64,000 nt of DNA. Source: Volutella citrinella (lineage: Eukaryota; Ascomycota; Sordariomycetes; Hypocreales; Nectriaceae). The DNA lies in contig JAWZSP010000006.1 of NCBI GenBank assembly GCA_034401135.1, forward strand, positions 2,232,001-2,296,000. The letters run 5' to 3'. The first letter of the stretch is position 1, and each line of letters starts with the position of its first letter. Below the pieces are notes generated by a model, which saw only the letters and a program-made list of their open reading frames with translations, did no database searches and had not been told where the DNA came from. A program made the translations under genes and the position numbers. Positions 31,766 through 42,764 of the stretch are shown one piece after another.

Positions 31766-33462
31766 TCATGTAACCTCCGTTGCGTCCTCGCCGCCATCCT
31801 CCTCGTCCCGTGCCCGTTTTACTCGGCGCTGCTTTGCAGGCTGCGGGACTGGCATTCTCAACTCCTGGAGAAGTTCTCGAGGGAGGTGCCGCTGTGCCAA
31901 GGAGAACATGGTGGCACGGGAACCGATTTGGCGTTGTCTGTACAATATTAGAAATCTAGAGTCGAGAGAACAAATCAAATACCCAGGGAGCTCGCTCACC
32001 GCTTCATCAGGGTCATGACGTCGCTATCCTCGATCGTCTTGCGTTTGGCGTGATCTGCGTACGCCCCGAGATCGTCGCCCAGCTGTTCAAAGAACCACTC
32101 CGACGCTTGTGTTAGTGCATCCAATGTCTCTGCAGATATTCGTTGGTTGCGCAGACCCGACGACTGGAGAGAAGTTTGAGCCACGCGCTTGACAAAGGCA
32201 GGCGGGAGAGCTGGGTACTCGATACCGTGCTGAGATATCCGCTTCTTGTTCCGGGCCGGTCTTGCTGATCTTGATCTCGACGCTGGCTCCCTTTCAAAGT
32301 GTGAAATAACCGTGGTGTCCGGAATAGGGGAGCTGTGATCATCTGCACCTCCGTCGTAGCCAAAGCCGCCGCCATAGTCGTCGAATCCCCCATCATCCAT
32401 GGCGGTAGGACCTCCGGCGTCGTCGTCGTCCGACTCCGCGAGGCCTACATCTTGATTTCCCGTCTGCTCATTGAACGCTACAGCGCCCGTAACTGAGCGA
32501 TCAGCAATCGGTGAAGTCTGAGGCGCATCTGTTGCTGGGTCTGACAGAACAAAGGTTGTTTGGTCAGCCACTCCCAGAGGGATTTGAAAGTTGAAGTCGC
32601 TCTCCCGGCCACCTAATGTCTGGCGGGTCTGGTCGGCGTCGAAACTATATAGATTGTTAGCTGCATCTACACAGTGAGCATCCGCAGATACTAACCGCGT
32701 GAGTGACGGGTCGTCTAGCTCTCCCTGGGCCCGGATATCGTCCAGAAAGCCAGGGAAGAAATCCGAATGCCGGCCGATGTCCTCTGCAGGGTCCCTGAAG
32801 TCGCTTAGTCGGACGCTCCCGAAGCTGTCGCGTGCCATCCTTGACTCGGCCGTCTCGTTCAACATCCTTCGGGGGAGTTCGACTGATTGCACGGTGAAAT
32901 CTTCTTTCTCGACGCCCGACAGCCGTGGTGGCCGTAAATCAGTGTCACTATCACTGTCAGAGTGGATAGGCAGCGAGAGGCGCGGCCTTTGTAGAAGCTC
33001 GTCGTCATCGTCATCGTCATCATCGTTATGCCTTGTGAAGCGGCTATCGTCATTCTCAAAGTCCGGCTCAACCATCGACTTGTCCCGGGGTGGCGAAGAA
33101 GACGTGACAACAGGCTGCGTAGTTGGTGCCAATAGCCGGGCCAGATCTTGCAGGTTTCCCATTGGGGTCTCGCGCTGCTGCATCAAGCTCTTCCTGCGAT
33201 TCTTTCCCGGCGTGAATATAGCATTGCGACGCTGGTCGAGCGCCTTGCGGGCTGCTTTGGCATGCGGTGTGGGCGCATTATTCCTGCGCTGAGCCGAGGC
33301 TGGCGTGCGGCGGATGGAGTTGAGGAGGTTCCGGGTAGCGGTATGATCGAGGGGAGTATGAACAGAGCGGCGACCAGACTGTGGGTCGGCGCTGCTCCGC
33401 TGGTTCGGCGTTCGCGTTGGGGTTTTGGCCGACGGCCTTCGTTCGCTTGGTGTTTTGTCCAT
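31766..33462 (-). CDS. CENP-T-like kinetochore protein (Cnn1)
   Basis: Predicted 527 residues, exons 33462-32696, 32644-32000 and 31937-31766. The N-terminus is basic and rich in T-P/S-P sites (likely phosphorylation targets that recruit Ndc80), with R-T-P-A-S and F-T-P-G-K motifs. A long acidic middle follows. The C-terminus is a CENP-T histone fold: L-P-P-A-F-V-K-R-V-A, then W-F-F-E-Q-L-G-D-D-L-G-A-Y-A-D-H-A-K-R-K-T-I, D-V-M-T-L-M-K-R-Q-R, and finally L-A-Q-R-H-L-P-R-E-L-L-Q-E-L. The 51-nt intron (GTTAGT, GCTAAC, ATATAG) is in frame and stop-free. The last intron (GTGAGC) removes the TGA that closes the middle exon. Family role: histone-fold bridge from centromere to outer kinetochore. Confidence 0.85.
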
Positions 33463-33874
33463 GACAATGCGGTCGTAGCACCAGTCTGGGCGCCTTCAGT
33501 CCTCCAGCAGCCCAGCTTCCGGGAGGCAGAGATTACCTCGGATTCGAGGGAAGGGTAGATCTCTGTTCCGTGAAAGCCTTACCAAGTTGCGACGAAATGC
33601 ATGTTGTGGTAGGCAATATGGGCAATGCTGATGAATGGAAGTCGGCTCTGGTGGGACGCGACTGGCTCTCACAAGACGCGACTGGTTCTAAGGTGGGGGT
33701 GCACGGGCCATTTTTGTCACTCCATGATCCTCGAGTTGCTCCTTCTGCAAAGAACGGCAAATAACAGAGAGGCGGATCAGAAGAGCCCAAGATCCATAAA
33801 AGCGGTTGCTAATGCCTTAAAATTACTACACAGTGATTGCGAGTGTCATCCAGTGCCTCTATTCTTGATTGCTC

Positions 33875-33908
33875 ACAAGCAAACTGTCATGACAAGCAAA
33901 CTGTCATG
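33875..33908. repeat. 17-bp tandem direct repeat, two copies
   Basis: ACAAGCAAACTGTCATG occurs twice in immediate succession with no mismatch. It is too short to say more than recent slippage or duplication. Confidence 0.85.
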
Positions 33909-35264
33909 GTCACGGTTGCAGGAATACCACCAAGTCATCATGAGCAAGAAGTCAGTGGGAGCACCTTCCATAGAATAAATATATCCATGACCCCATTCCC
34001 GCCACCGAAGCCTACACCTCAACTAATTAATTCACAATCCCATGATCTATATATCCCTAGAAAGCCACGGCGGCGGCGATCTACCCCGTGCGACTGCCCT
34101 GATACACACCAAGCTCAGGTGAGGAGCCCTGCCTGGCGGTGGATGGCCCGTCCCCCGCTCCGAGACACCACCAAGAGGCACGGGCAACAGCCCACATGGC
34201 GGGCTCCTTGCCGGCGAGCTAATGCGGAACTTACCCGGGCCAGCAGCATGGGACACAGGTCAGTCGAGGACTGGCGATGACGAAGATATTTTGTGGAAGC
34301 CAGCCTAGCCCTTGAGAGGCTGCCACCAAACCACAATGACATCACTGGGGGAGCTCCAAGCGTCTCTGTTGCGCCATCGTTGGCGTCCAGACGGGCTCCT
34401 GGCGCAGAAGCCGTGTCAGTATATGTAAGTCAGCAAATCCTGTGTCCCCTTCCCCCCTCCCGTTCGGGGACTTTGGCATCCGTGGCGTCCACAAGCATGA
34501 ATTTGCATCGAGGATACTTGATGATATCCTTCCTCGAGATTCTGGCGGCTGGTTGGCTGGAATCTCAATTGACCTTCCCTTGCTCTGTACCTATGGAGAA
34601 GAACAGGCATATTGGTTCTTGACGTGGCTGGCTGCTGAGCTCGGTAGTGGGCTCACCGCACCACGCTAAGCAGGCCATCATCCGCGATTCGCCGCACATC
34701 ACCAGCGACAGACCAAGCAACTCGCTGGTATAAGCGCCGACCGTTGGATCCCATCCCAGACGCATGGATCTGTGGTGCAGGATGTGACGCTGTCGCGCAT
34801 GGCCTTTGCTGTGTGATGCGGTTGGCAGTTGTTGCTTCCACCCGTTGCCATGAAGCGAAAGCTAGTGCTCCTGTTGTTGCTTCTGCTGTTGCTTCTCCTG
34901 TTGCTGTTGCTGCTCATAGCTTGACGGCTTGACGGCTTGACCATCTGTTGTCCGTGGTATCACAGACAGCCGGTCGAGACGTCGGGCGTGTTCACCAAGC
35001 CAATTGCAGGGGGTCCTTTCTCCGGCTTCACTCGTATTCTCATGATGAATGCGGTGGTGCGAGGTGGTCAGTGGTCCCGAAGCCTGAAGCCCCGACAGCG
35101 ATGGCCTGCAGGGGCATCTCAAGGGCGCATCTGCCACCAAGGGGCACCTCCCTGTGGCGCAGGTGGCCCAGGCTGTTGGTCCAACCTCTCAGATGGGAGA
35201 TGCTCTCCATTGGCGATGAGTTCCTCTGTTGTCTAGGGCCAGTGAGTGCGTCTAACCCGCGATT

Positions 35265-35283
35265 CCATGGATGGGATCCATGG
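35265..35283. repeat. 8-bp perfect inverted repeat with 3-nt centre
   Basis: CCATGGAT, GGG, ATCCATGG form a perfect 8-bp palindrome with a 3-nt centre. It may be chance or a dimer binding site. No gene is adjacent. Confidence 0.6.
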
Positions 35284-37106
35284 GAAGCATCATCAGCTCG
35301 ACTGGCACTGGAGACCAGCTCCCATCAAAAAGCTCAAATCCGGGCCCGACGCTAGTCGCTTGCCTGGTACCATCCCCGATGGAAGACACCCTCGAATTGC
35401 ATCCGTCTTCCAGCACCATGGACATTGATGGGTCTCAGCCCGTCCCGTCGCCTTGTCTTGTCTTGCCTCGTCTGCGTGTCAGTCACCTTCAATAGTTTGA
35501 TGCTGATCGTGTCACAGGCCAACATCCGGCTACGCCCTCCCGAATCATATATCTGTGCTCCTGACATGCATTCTATACGAGGCCATGACAAGCCGATCCA
35601 AAATCCATATCATAGACCTCGAGTCATTACTGGTAGTATTGGTGTTGCTGATATCGTTGTTGCTCACACCACAAACTGAGCGACGACGACGGTGATTCAG
35701 TGGCCGGCGTCTCCACCACGAGCTATGCCTATATCCAACCATCCGTCCATCAAAGAACCCCCCCCCCTGTTCTCACCAGCCTACTCTGGAACTCTGCCTC
35801 CCCATTCGAGGTATGGCCGCTCCCCATCCAGCGGCCCGCCATTTCTTCTTTTGATACCGGCACGGCGTATGATACGTATCACCTGTCGCTAGCCCTGCCG
35901 TCTGGATACAGTCGGCCTCATCAGCGCTGCTGCACCCTGGTCAGTTCTGTCGCCTTGGTCAGGCAGTGGCTTTCTTCCGACGAACGACACCCCCGCTTGG
36001 TATCACCGTTGCCGTTGATCGTGCTAGCCACGGGGGAGTCCTATCGAAAAGACCCTAACAGGACAAGCTAGAGGCACAGATAACAGGCGAGTCCTGAGCC
36101 CCTTCCTGTCCACCATTCAAGATTCAGCGTGCCCATTGCCAATTGGCCTGTGTCCCGGTCCGCTAGCTCCACCTTGACTCCCCTGGCGGGTACACGCGCC
36201 TAGCCCCTAGCCGACCTAGGCAGTTAACGGAGCTTTAGCTGTCGCATCGCTTGGGGAGGGGGCTGGAGCTGGCTGGGGCTGGAGCTGGCTGGAGAGCAGG
36301 TTGGAAGCAGGGCAATGCACCATGGGAGCCCTGAGGGAAGCCCGGGTACACCACGCACCGCTGAGAGCACAGGCCAAGCCAAGGCCCCAAGCGGCCAAGC
36401 CGGACTTCCCTGTGGGTGGTGCTCATGCTTGTGTGCTGGAGCCAACCTAATCCTGTCCGTCTCCAGCCAGTAGTACAGTACCCTTGGAGCTTGCTCAGTG
36501 GCAGGTTGGCGGGCAGACGGCGGGTGGGCAAGGACGCCGGTGCAGTGGGCGGGCAGCGGTCCCTCAGCGTCAGCCCCCCCCATCCCCAATCCTGCCCCCC
36601 CGAATGGCAGGCCACTGTGGCCGTGGCCCGCTCCGGTCGGTCGTTGAATGTCGTCCCTCCCTACTGTGGCCTCACCTCGTGCGGCACAAAACGCGTGAAC
36701 GATGGCTGCGCTTGGCCCAGTGTCTCCTTCTCTGACCCTTCCTTATGCAGCCTTGAAACCCAATCCTCGCCGCCAACAACGCCTCCATCGCCCCGTTGCT
36801 TCTCCCCTCGCAGCAACCCCAGCTCCAGCGTCGACCTCTTTTTTTACTTCGTCATTCTTCTCGACGTTGTCCCCCCCCTCCTCCTCTCCATCAAACACAA
36901 CGTCCTTACCGCCCTGAATCGCTCAACAACGCTCTTGACCATCACCCCTCCCTCGGCCCTTCCACCACGCATCGGTTGCCCACGCCCACCTGTCGGCCCT
37001 TCGCCATCCCGTCCGCCGTCCAACCCCATTACGCGCCCCCTCGCCGGTGATCGATTTCCCACAACTTCCTCCCGCCCAGACTCGCCTGTCGCCTTATCCC
37101 GCAACA

Positions 37107-38063
<957 letters not shown>

Positions 38064-38986
38064 ATGACTGGGCCCGGTTTAATTCCCCACGACTGGCGCC
38101 TCGACGGCGCATATGATACAACTCACGTTTTTTTACCCAGGACACGATATTTGACAAATTTAAAGACGGCGGCTTATGGATATCTCGGGGCTCTCCTCCT
38201 CCCAACACACCTACTGCATATGATGAATGGTATTGCGACGTGGTTCTTGAATGAAGTGTTTAGCTTGGACCCTTTTCTACCCACCAATTCCCCTCACCTA
38301 CTATATCCTCCTCGCGGAGGACCGTATACCGATTATCGCGAGTAATTCAAGAACTGGTGGTTTGCATTGGAAACATGTGATCATGTTTCACACTCATATC
38401 GTCTGGCCCCAACTGTTTGTCTGAGCCCAGGCGAATACGGGACGAGAGCGCCAAGGAATTGGTTTTTGATTGCTCCCCCAGCCAGTATATGTTAGTGTTG
38501 CTCTACTATAGTTATCATTTGTCCAGCAAACTTGGTAAATGTCGGTAGAAAAATGGGATGGCTCTTTTAGCTCACTGTGCGATGTTTCTTGATGTTTACG
38601 AGTCGGTTGGACTCACAGCGTTGCACGACGACGTTGTAGTTCCGAATGTTGGGAGATGTTGGTGAACCCGAGGCGAAGAATTCCGTTGACTACGACAGCC
38701 GAGACAAGACGGCCCAGAAACAGATCCGAGACGCAACAAAGCGAGGAGCAGCAGTCATTGGAATCATAGTGTCCATTCAATTGCCCATTGCGAAAAAATT
38801 GTCCAATTCCTTGGGGTATCTTCTTTCTAGTGACAAGACATTGACTTTTTGGTTTCCCTTCAAATTTTTAAACGCCTTTATACCCAGTATCTATCCTACA
38901 CTCTAAAACAATGCAGGCATGCCATGACGAGTGAAAAAGAATGCTTCATTCACGAGTGCTCTCGGGCTCTTCGGGTAAGCGTCAAC
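38064..38986. other. intergenic between convergent genes
   Basis: About 920 nt with the 3' flank of the Rac gene and of the Nop6-like gene. It is AT-richer than the neighbouring coding DNA. No gene is supported. Confidence 0.5.
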
Positions 38987-40463
38987 TTAGTAGGTTCCGG
39001 GCACGCGGGCGCGGCGGCTGGGGTGGATGCTGTCCTCCATGTGCTGCTGCTGGGCGGTGCTCTCTTCCTTGTCCTGCTTCTCACGCTCAATGCGCTTGGT
39101 TCGGTTCTCATTGAGCTTCTGGTTCTTCTCCCGGATCTTGTCCTGGCGCTGCTTTGTCTTGCCACCTCCACCGGCGCTGTTGTGTGACACCAAAAGGTCG
39201 ACGGTCAGCCAATGTCACTTCAGATAGACACAAAACCAAAAGGGAGGAGGGTGAGAGGGGTGGCAGTGGGCGTCTCGTGAAATACAGCCCGTCGGGTACG
39301 AGCCGACGGCTGTGCTCGTGCGCATGCAGCGCATTGCGAATGGTCTGCCATGCTGCATGAGGTGTAGGAGAGGAGATATGCCGGCACTGGGCAGAGTTGC
39401 AGCCATTATGCGCAACCACGACACATTGCCAGAGCAATATATGAGAGAAAAAGAAAAGAAACAGCAGGAGGCGCCGCACGCATGGTGAGGAACCAATGCG
39501 ACTGGACGAAACCGGACAAATGCGAGGGGAACACAAGCATGAGAAGAGGGGGAGGAAACGAGGTGACGAGAAGGGAGAGAAGAAGAGGAGGAAGCAGAGA
39601 GCAAAAACTTACGTCAACTCGACATTGATGCGACGAGCGGGGGACATGCCGTCGTCAAACATGGAGTGGTGGAACTTGTCGAGGCATGTGCGCATGTGCC
39701 AGACCTTTGAGAACTCGACAAAGGCGAAGCCGCGGCAGGGCCGTGACTGGGCGTCGTTGGGGTCGCTCATGCAGCGGACCGATGCAGGACTGAGAGAAGC
39801 GAAGTGGGCGCTGATGCTGTCGGCGGTAGCGGTAAATGGCAGGTTGCCGACGAAGACGATGTGGCGGTCCTTCTTGCCATTGTTGTCGTCGTCTTGGTCC
39901 TCGTCGGCGCCCTTGTCGTCGGCCTTGGCTGCGGCGTCGGTTCCCTCGTCAGACGCCTTCTTGGCCTTCTTTTCCTTCTTTTCCTTCTTCTTATCCTTCT
40001 TGCTCTTCTTCTTGCCCTCCTCGGCGTCGCCATTGGTGGTGGCAGCAGCAGCAGGGGGCTCCTCTTGAGCCTCCTCTTCAGCCTCTTCTTCGGGCTTGCT
40101 CTCCTTCTTTTCCTTCTTCTCCTTCTTGTCCTTCTTCTTGTCCTTCTTCTCCTTCTTGGCCTTCTTGCTAGCCTTCTCGTCCTCCACCTCAGCAGGCTCG
40201 GCATCGGCCATTGGGGCGTCTTCCTCGTCCTCGTCCTGCTCGGGCAGGTCTTGCAGGTCCTTGCGCTTCTCCTTGCGCTCCTTTCGAGACTCCTTCTTGT
40301 GTTTCTTGTCCTTCTTCTCCTTCTTGGCCTTCTTCAGATCGGCGGCGTCTGCAGAGTCATCGGTGCGCTTGCGCTTCTTGGGGGGCGCAACATCAGCTTC
40401 GACCCGGTCAACGGGCTTCTCGTCGGCCTCGGCCGCTTCTCTGGCGCGCTTGCTTTTCACCAT
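38987..40463 (-). CDS. Nop6-like nucleolar RRM protein with Lys-rich N-terminus
   Basis: Predicted 346 residues, exons 40463-39613 and 39176-38987, with a large intron of 436 nt (GTAAGT donor, CAACAG acceptor). The first 215 residues alternate Lys-Glu/Lys-Lys blocks and acidic stretches, a typical nucleolar low-complexity region. One RRM follows: H-I-V-F-V-G-N-L-P-F-T-A-T (RNP2) and C-R-G-F-A-F-V-E-F (RNP1). The end is G-G-G-G-K-T-K then K-I-R-E-K-N-Q-K-L-N-E-N-R, as in fungal Nop6 relatives. Yeast Nop6 takes part in early 40S assembly. The intron is the longest of any model here. Confidence 0.82.
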
Positions 40464-42653
40464 GGTTGCAGGATGTCGGGGGTCGTGGTTTATACGACGT
40501 CGAGAATGAATCGGATGCGGTGCTGGCCTCAAGCTTGATGCCGCTGGACTTTCTCGCGATACAGACCAAAAAAAATCTCCAGGTTCTAGCCCATTGGCGC
40601 GGGAAAAAGTAAAACCAGGAGAAAAAGAAAAGAATTATGGGCAGCCAGCCAATGAAACGGCGGGTAGCGCCCGTTGAGGTTGGTTGGTTCGCTCGGCGGC
40701 AAAAAAGGGACCGGTGGGCGGGAACTACTACCCAGAAGTGGCCAGCGCTGGAGGCGCCGCATTACAGGACCAGACTGATGGGAACCAAGCCCGGGCATTG
40801 CTGGGAGTCAGCAGTCAGCACCTCATTCGGCGAACTATCTGACGTTGCTCCCAGCATACTGGCAAGGGTAGTGGGGAAAAAAGAAAGAAATATTGCCAAT
40901 GCCCGGCGGGATGTCATTTCATCATTTTCATGACTGATAGACGGGACAGGAGACGTCACGGTGTGCGCTGGATGTCATCCAATCGCCAGGATGGGGGATC
41001 GGCGCTGGTGAGAAACGCCTCCGCTGCAGGCAGAGAGCTGAGAGCCCCTCCAACAGCCAACAAAATCCCCCCTGTGCGCAGTGGGTGCGTTGCACAAGCA
41101 GCCTCAAGGGTTGTGATGGCTGACGAGACGGGGAACACAACCACGGAAAAGGTGGATGGCTGCGCGACAGGGAGTGCGTGTGAGGGGGCTTGTGGTGAAT
41201 ACCAACTGGGCACCCTAGATGCGTGTACGGAGACTGTAGCAGATTTTTCTGTTTCTTTTCTTTTTCCACCGCCAGTCCCAGTCCGGCCAAGGTCCCCAGT
41301 CCCCAGCCGCTACAGAGAGACGGTATGGGGCTGGGGCGGGGCCGTCCCAACCCAGTCCGGCCCTTCGGCGCTCGTGCTCCTCCGAGGCTGAGTGGAGCGG
41401 GCTGGTGTTGTTGGCTGCGGCTTGCTGTTGCTGCGGTCTGCTAATGTACTACTAAAGTAATGATGCTAATTAAAAAATGATTAATTAATGTACGAGCATG
41501 TACGTGAGGGCTGTCCTGCTGCAGTGCTGCGCAAGACGCGGCCTGGACTGGACATTGATGGATGTGCCATGGGCATGGGGGTAGTACGGGCTGCCAGCTT
41601 GCAGTCAGTCCGTCCGGGACCCTGGCTCTCCGTTTTCTTTCTTTTTCTCCGGGGCCGCGTTTCTTTTTCTTTCTGGCCTCTTTCGCTTGCTCAAACTTAT
41701 GCCCACTGTTTCACCCACTACCTCCGAGTCTCCTGCATACTGGTAATAAGTAATTAGTGTGTACAGCAACGGTACAGGTACAGTAATTACAGCACACATC
41801 CAATATTGTTCAATCCCTAGGTCGCACTTCGTAGTCAAGTGGAGCTGGGGCCTTCTCCAAATGACTTCCTCCCCTTGTAGGTCCCCGTTTCCCATTGGCA
41901 CCTGGTCAGGGTGCGAGCTCTGAGTCGTCCCGGGTTGTATTGTAATTCTGGGGGGAGGGGGGTGGATTGCGGCGTCCCAGGTGTGAGGCCTGCCTTGCCT
42001 GCTTGCTGCTTTCTTGTTGGGCTTGGAGCTGCGCTGACCGGATTTCCATTTGGCTTTTTGCCGCCATGCATGCGTGACGGAGACTGGAGCCCGGCTGTGG
42101 GATGCCAATGTGGATTGCAGCATGAGGGACTGGGAGGGGGATGCACGCACCGACGAGGATCTGAGTCTCGACAGGTCGCAGGCCCTCCGCGTGGCCCTGT
42201 CGCTCAATCACACGGTTGGCTCTGCCAAGTGCTTCCCTTGCCTGCCACGGTCCGGTGTATGTACAGTACTAAGTATGTGACGCACCTACATCTTAGTCCA
42301 CAATACTAAGGTATGTACATTGAGCGCCCCCGTAACAAGGACAGTGCGTCAACGCTGAGCCGCCCGCTCGATGACAGGGAACGTGCTTCTCATGGAGCCA
42401 TGGGTTGTCATGTATGTAGGTGGCAGCAGGGCTAATTGCTGTCCGAGTCTGTCAATTAGTGCTTAGCATCCCACCCAGGTACGAACGGGCTACGCAGCGG
42501 TAGGGTAAGGCCGCATCATGAGACCGGGTTCAGCATGACAGGTGGGCATCATGAGGCGGAGAATAGCAACCCGCAACCCAACCCGCAAACCTTGCTGGGG
42601 CGGTGGCCAATATTATCGCCTACCTGGTACTAAATATGACCAACAGAGCGGTA

Positions 42654-42697
42654 CCAGTGCCAACGACAAGGTACCCAATGGTACCGTTGGCAGCTGG
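42654..42697. repeat. imperfect inverted repeat (hairpin)
   Basis: CCAGTGCCAACG pairs with CGTTGGCAGCTGG across a 19-nt loop, with one extra base in the right arm. The loop carries GGTACC-like text that also occurs beside the arms. Function unknown. Confidence 0.6.
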
Positions 42698-42740
42698 AGG
42701 CGTAAAGTGCAAATGGTAAGTAGTCCTACTCGTCATACTC

Positions 42741-42764
42741 GTGGTGGTGGTGGTGGTGGTGGTA
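42741..42764. repeat. GTG/TGG trinucleotide microsatellite
   Basis: Eight uninterrupted GTG units in non-coding sequence. Confidence 0.85.

Larger units (their letters stand above)
33463..37106. other. gene-free interval, 3.6 kb
   Basis: I see no protein with conserved character on either strand. It contains a 17-bp direct duplication at 33875-33908, a GTTGCT-rich stretch near 34873-34915, an inverted repeat at 35265-35283 and a GCTGGAGCTGG-rich stretch near 36250-36295. The right end is the C/T-rich leader of the Rac gene. tRNA-like B boxes were looked for and not found. Confidence 0.5.

Noticed and set aside
39804..40538. Plus-strand frame of 244 codons rich in Leu/Val
   Set aside because: It is the antisense of the Lys/Glu codons of the Nop6-like gene: AAG and GAG runs read as CTT and CTC on the other strand.
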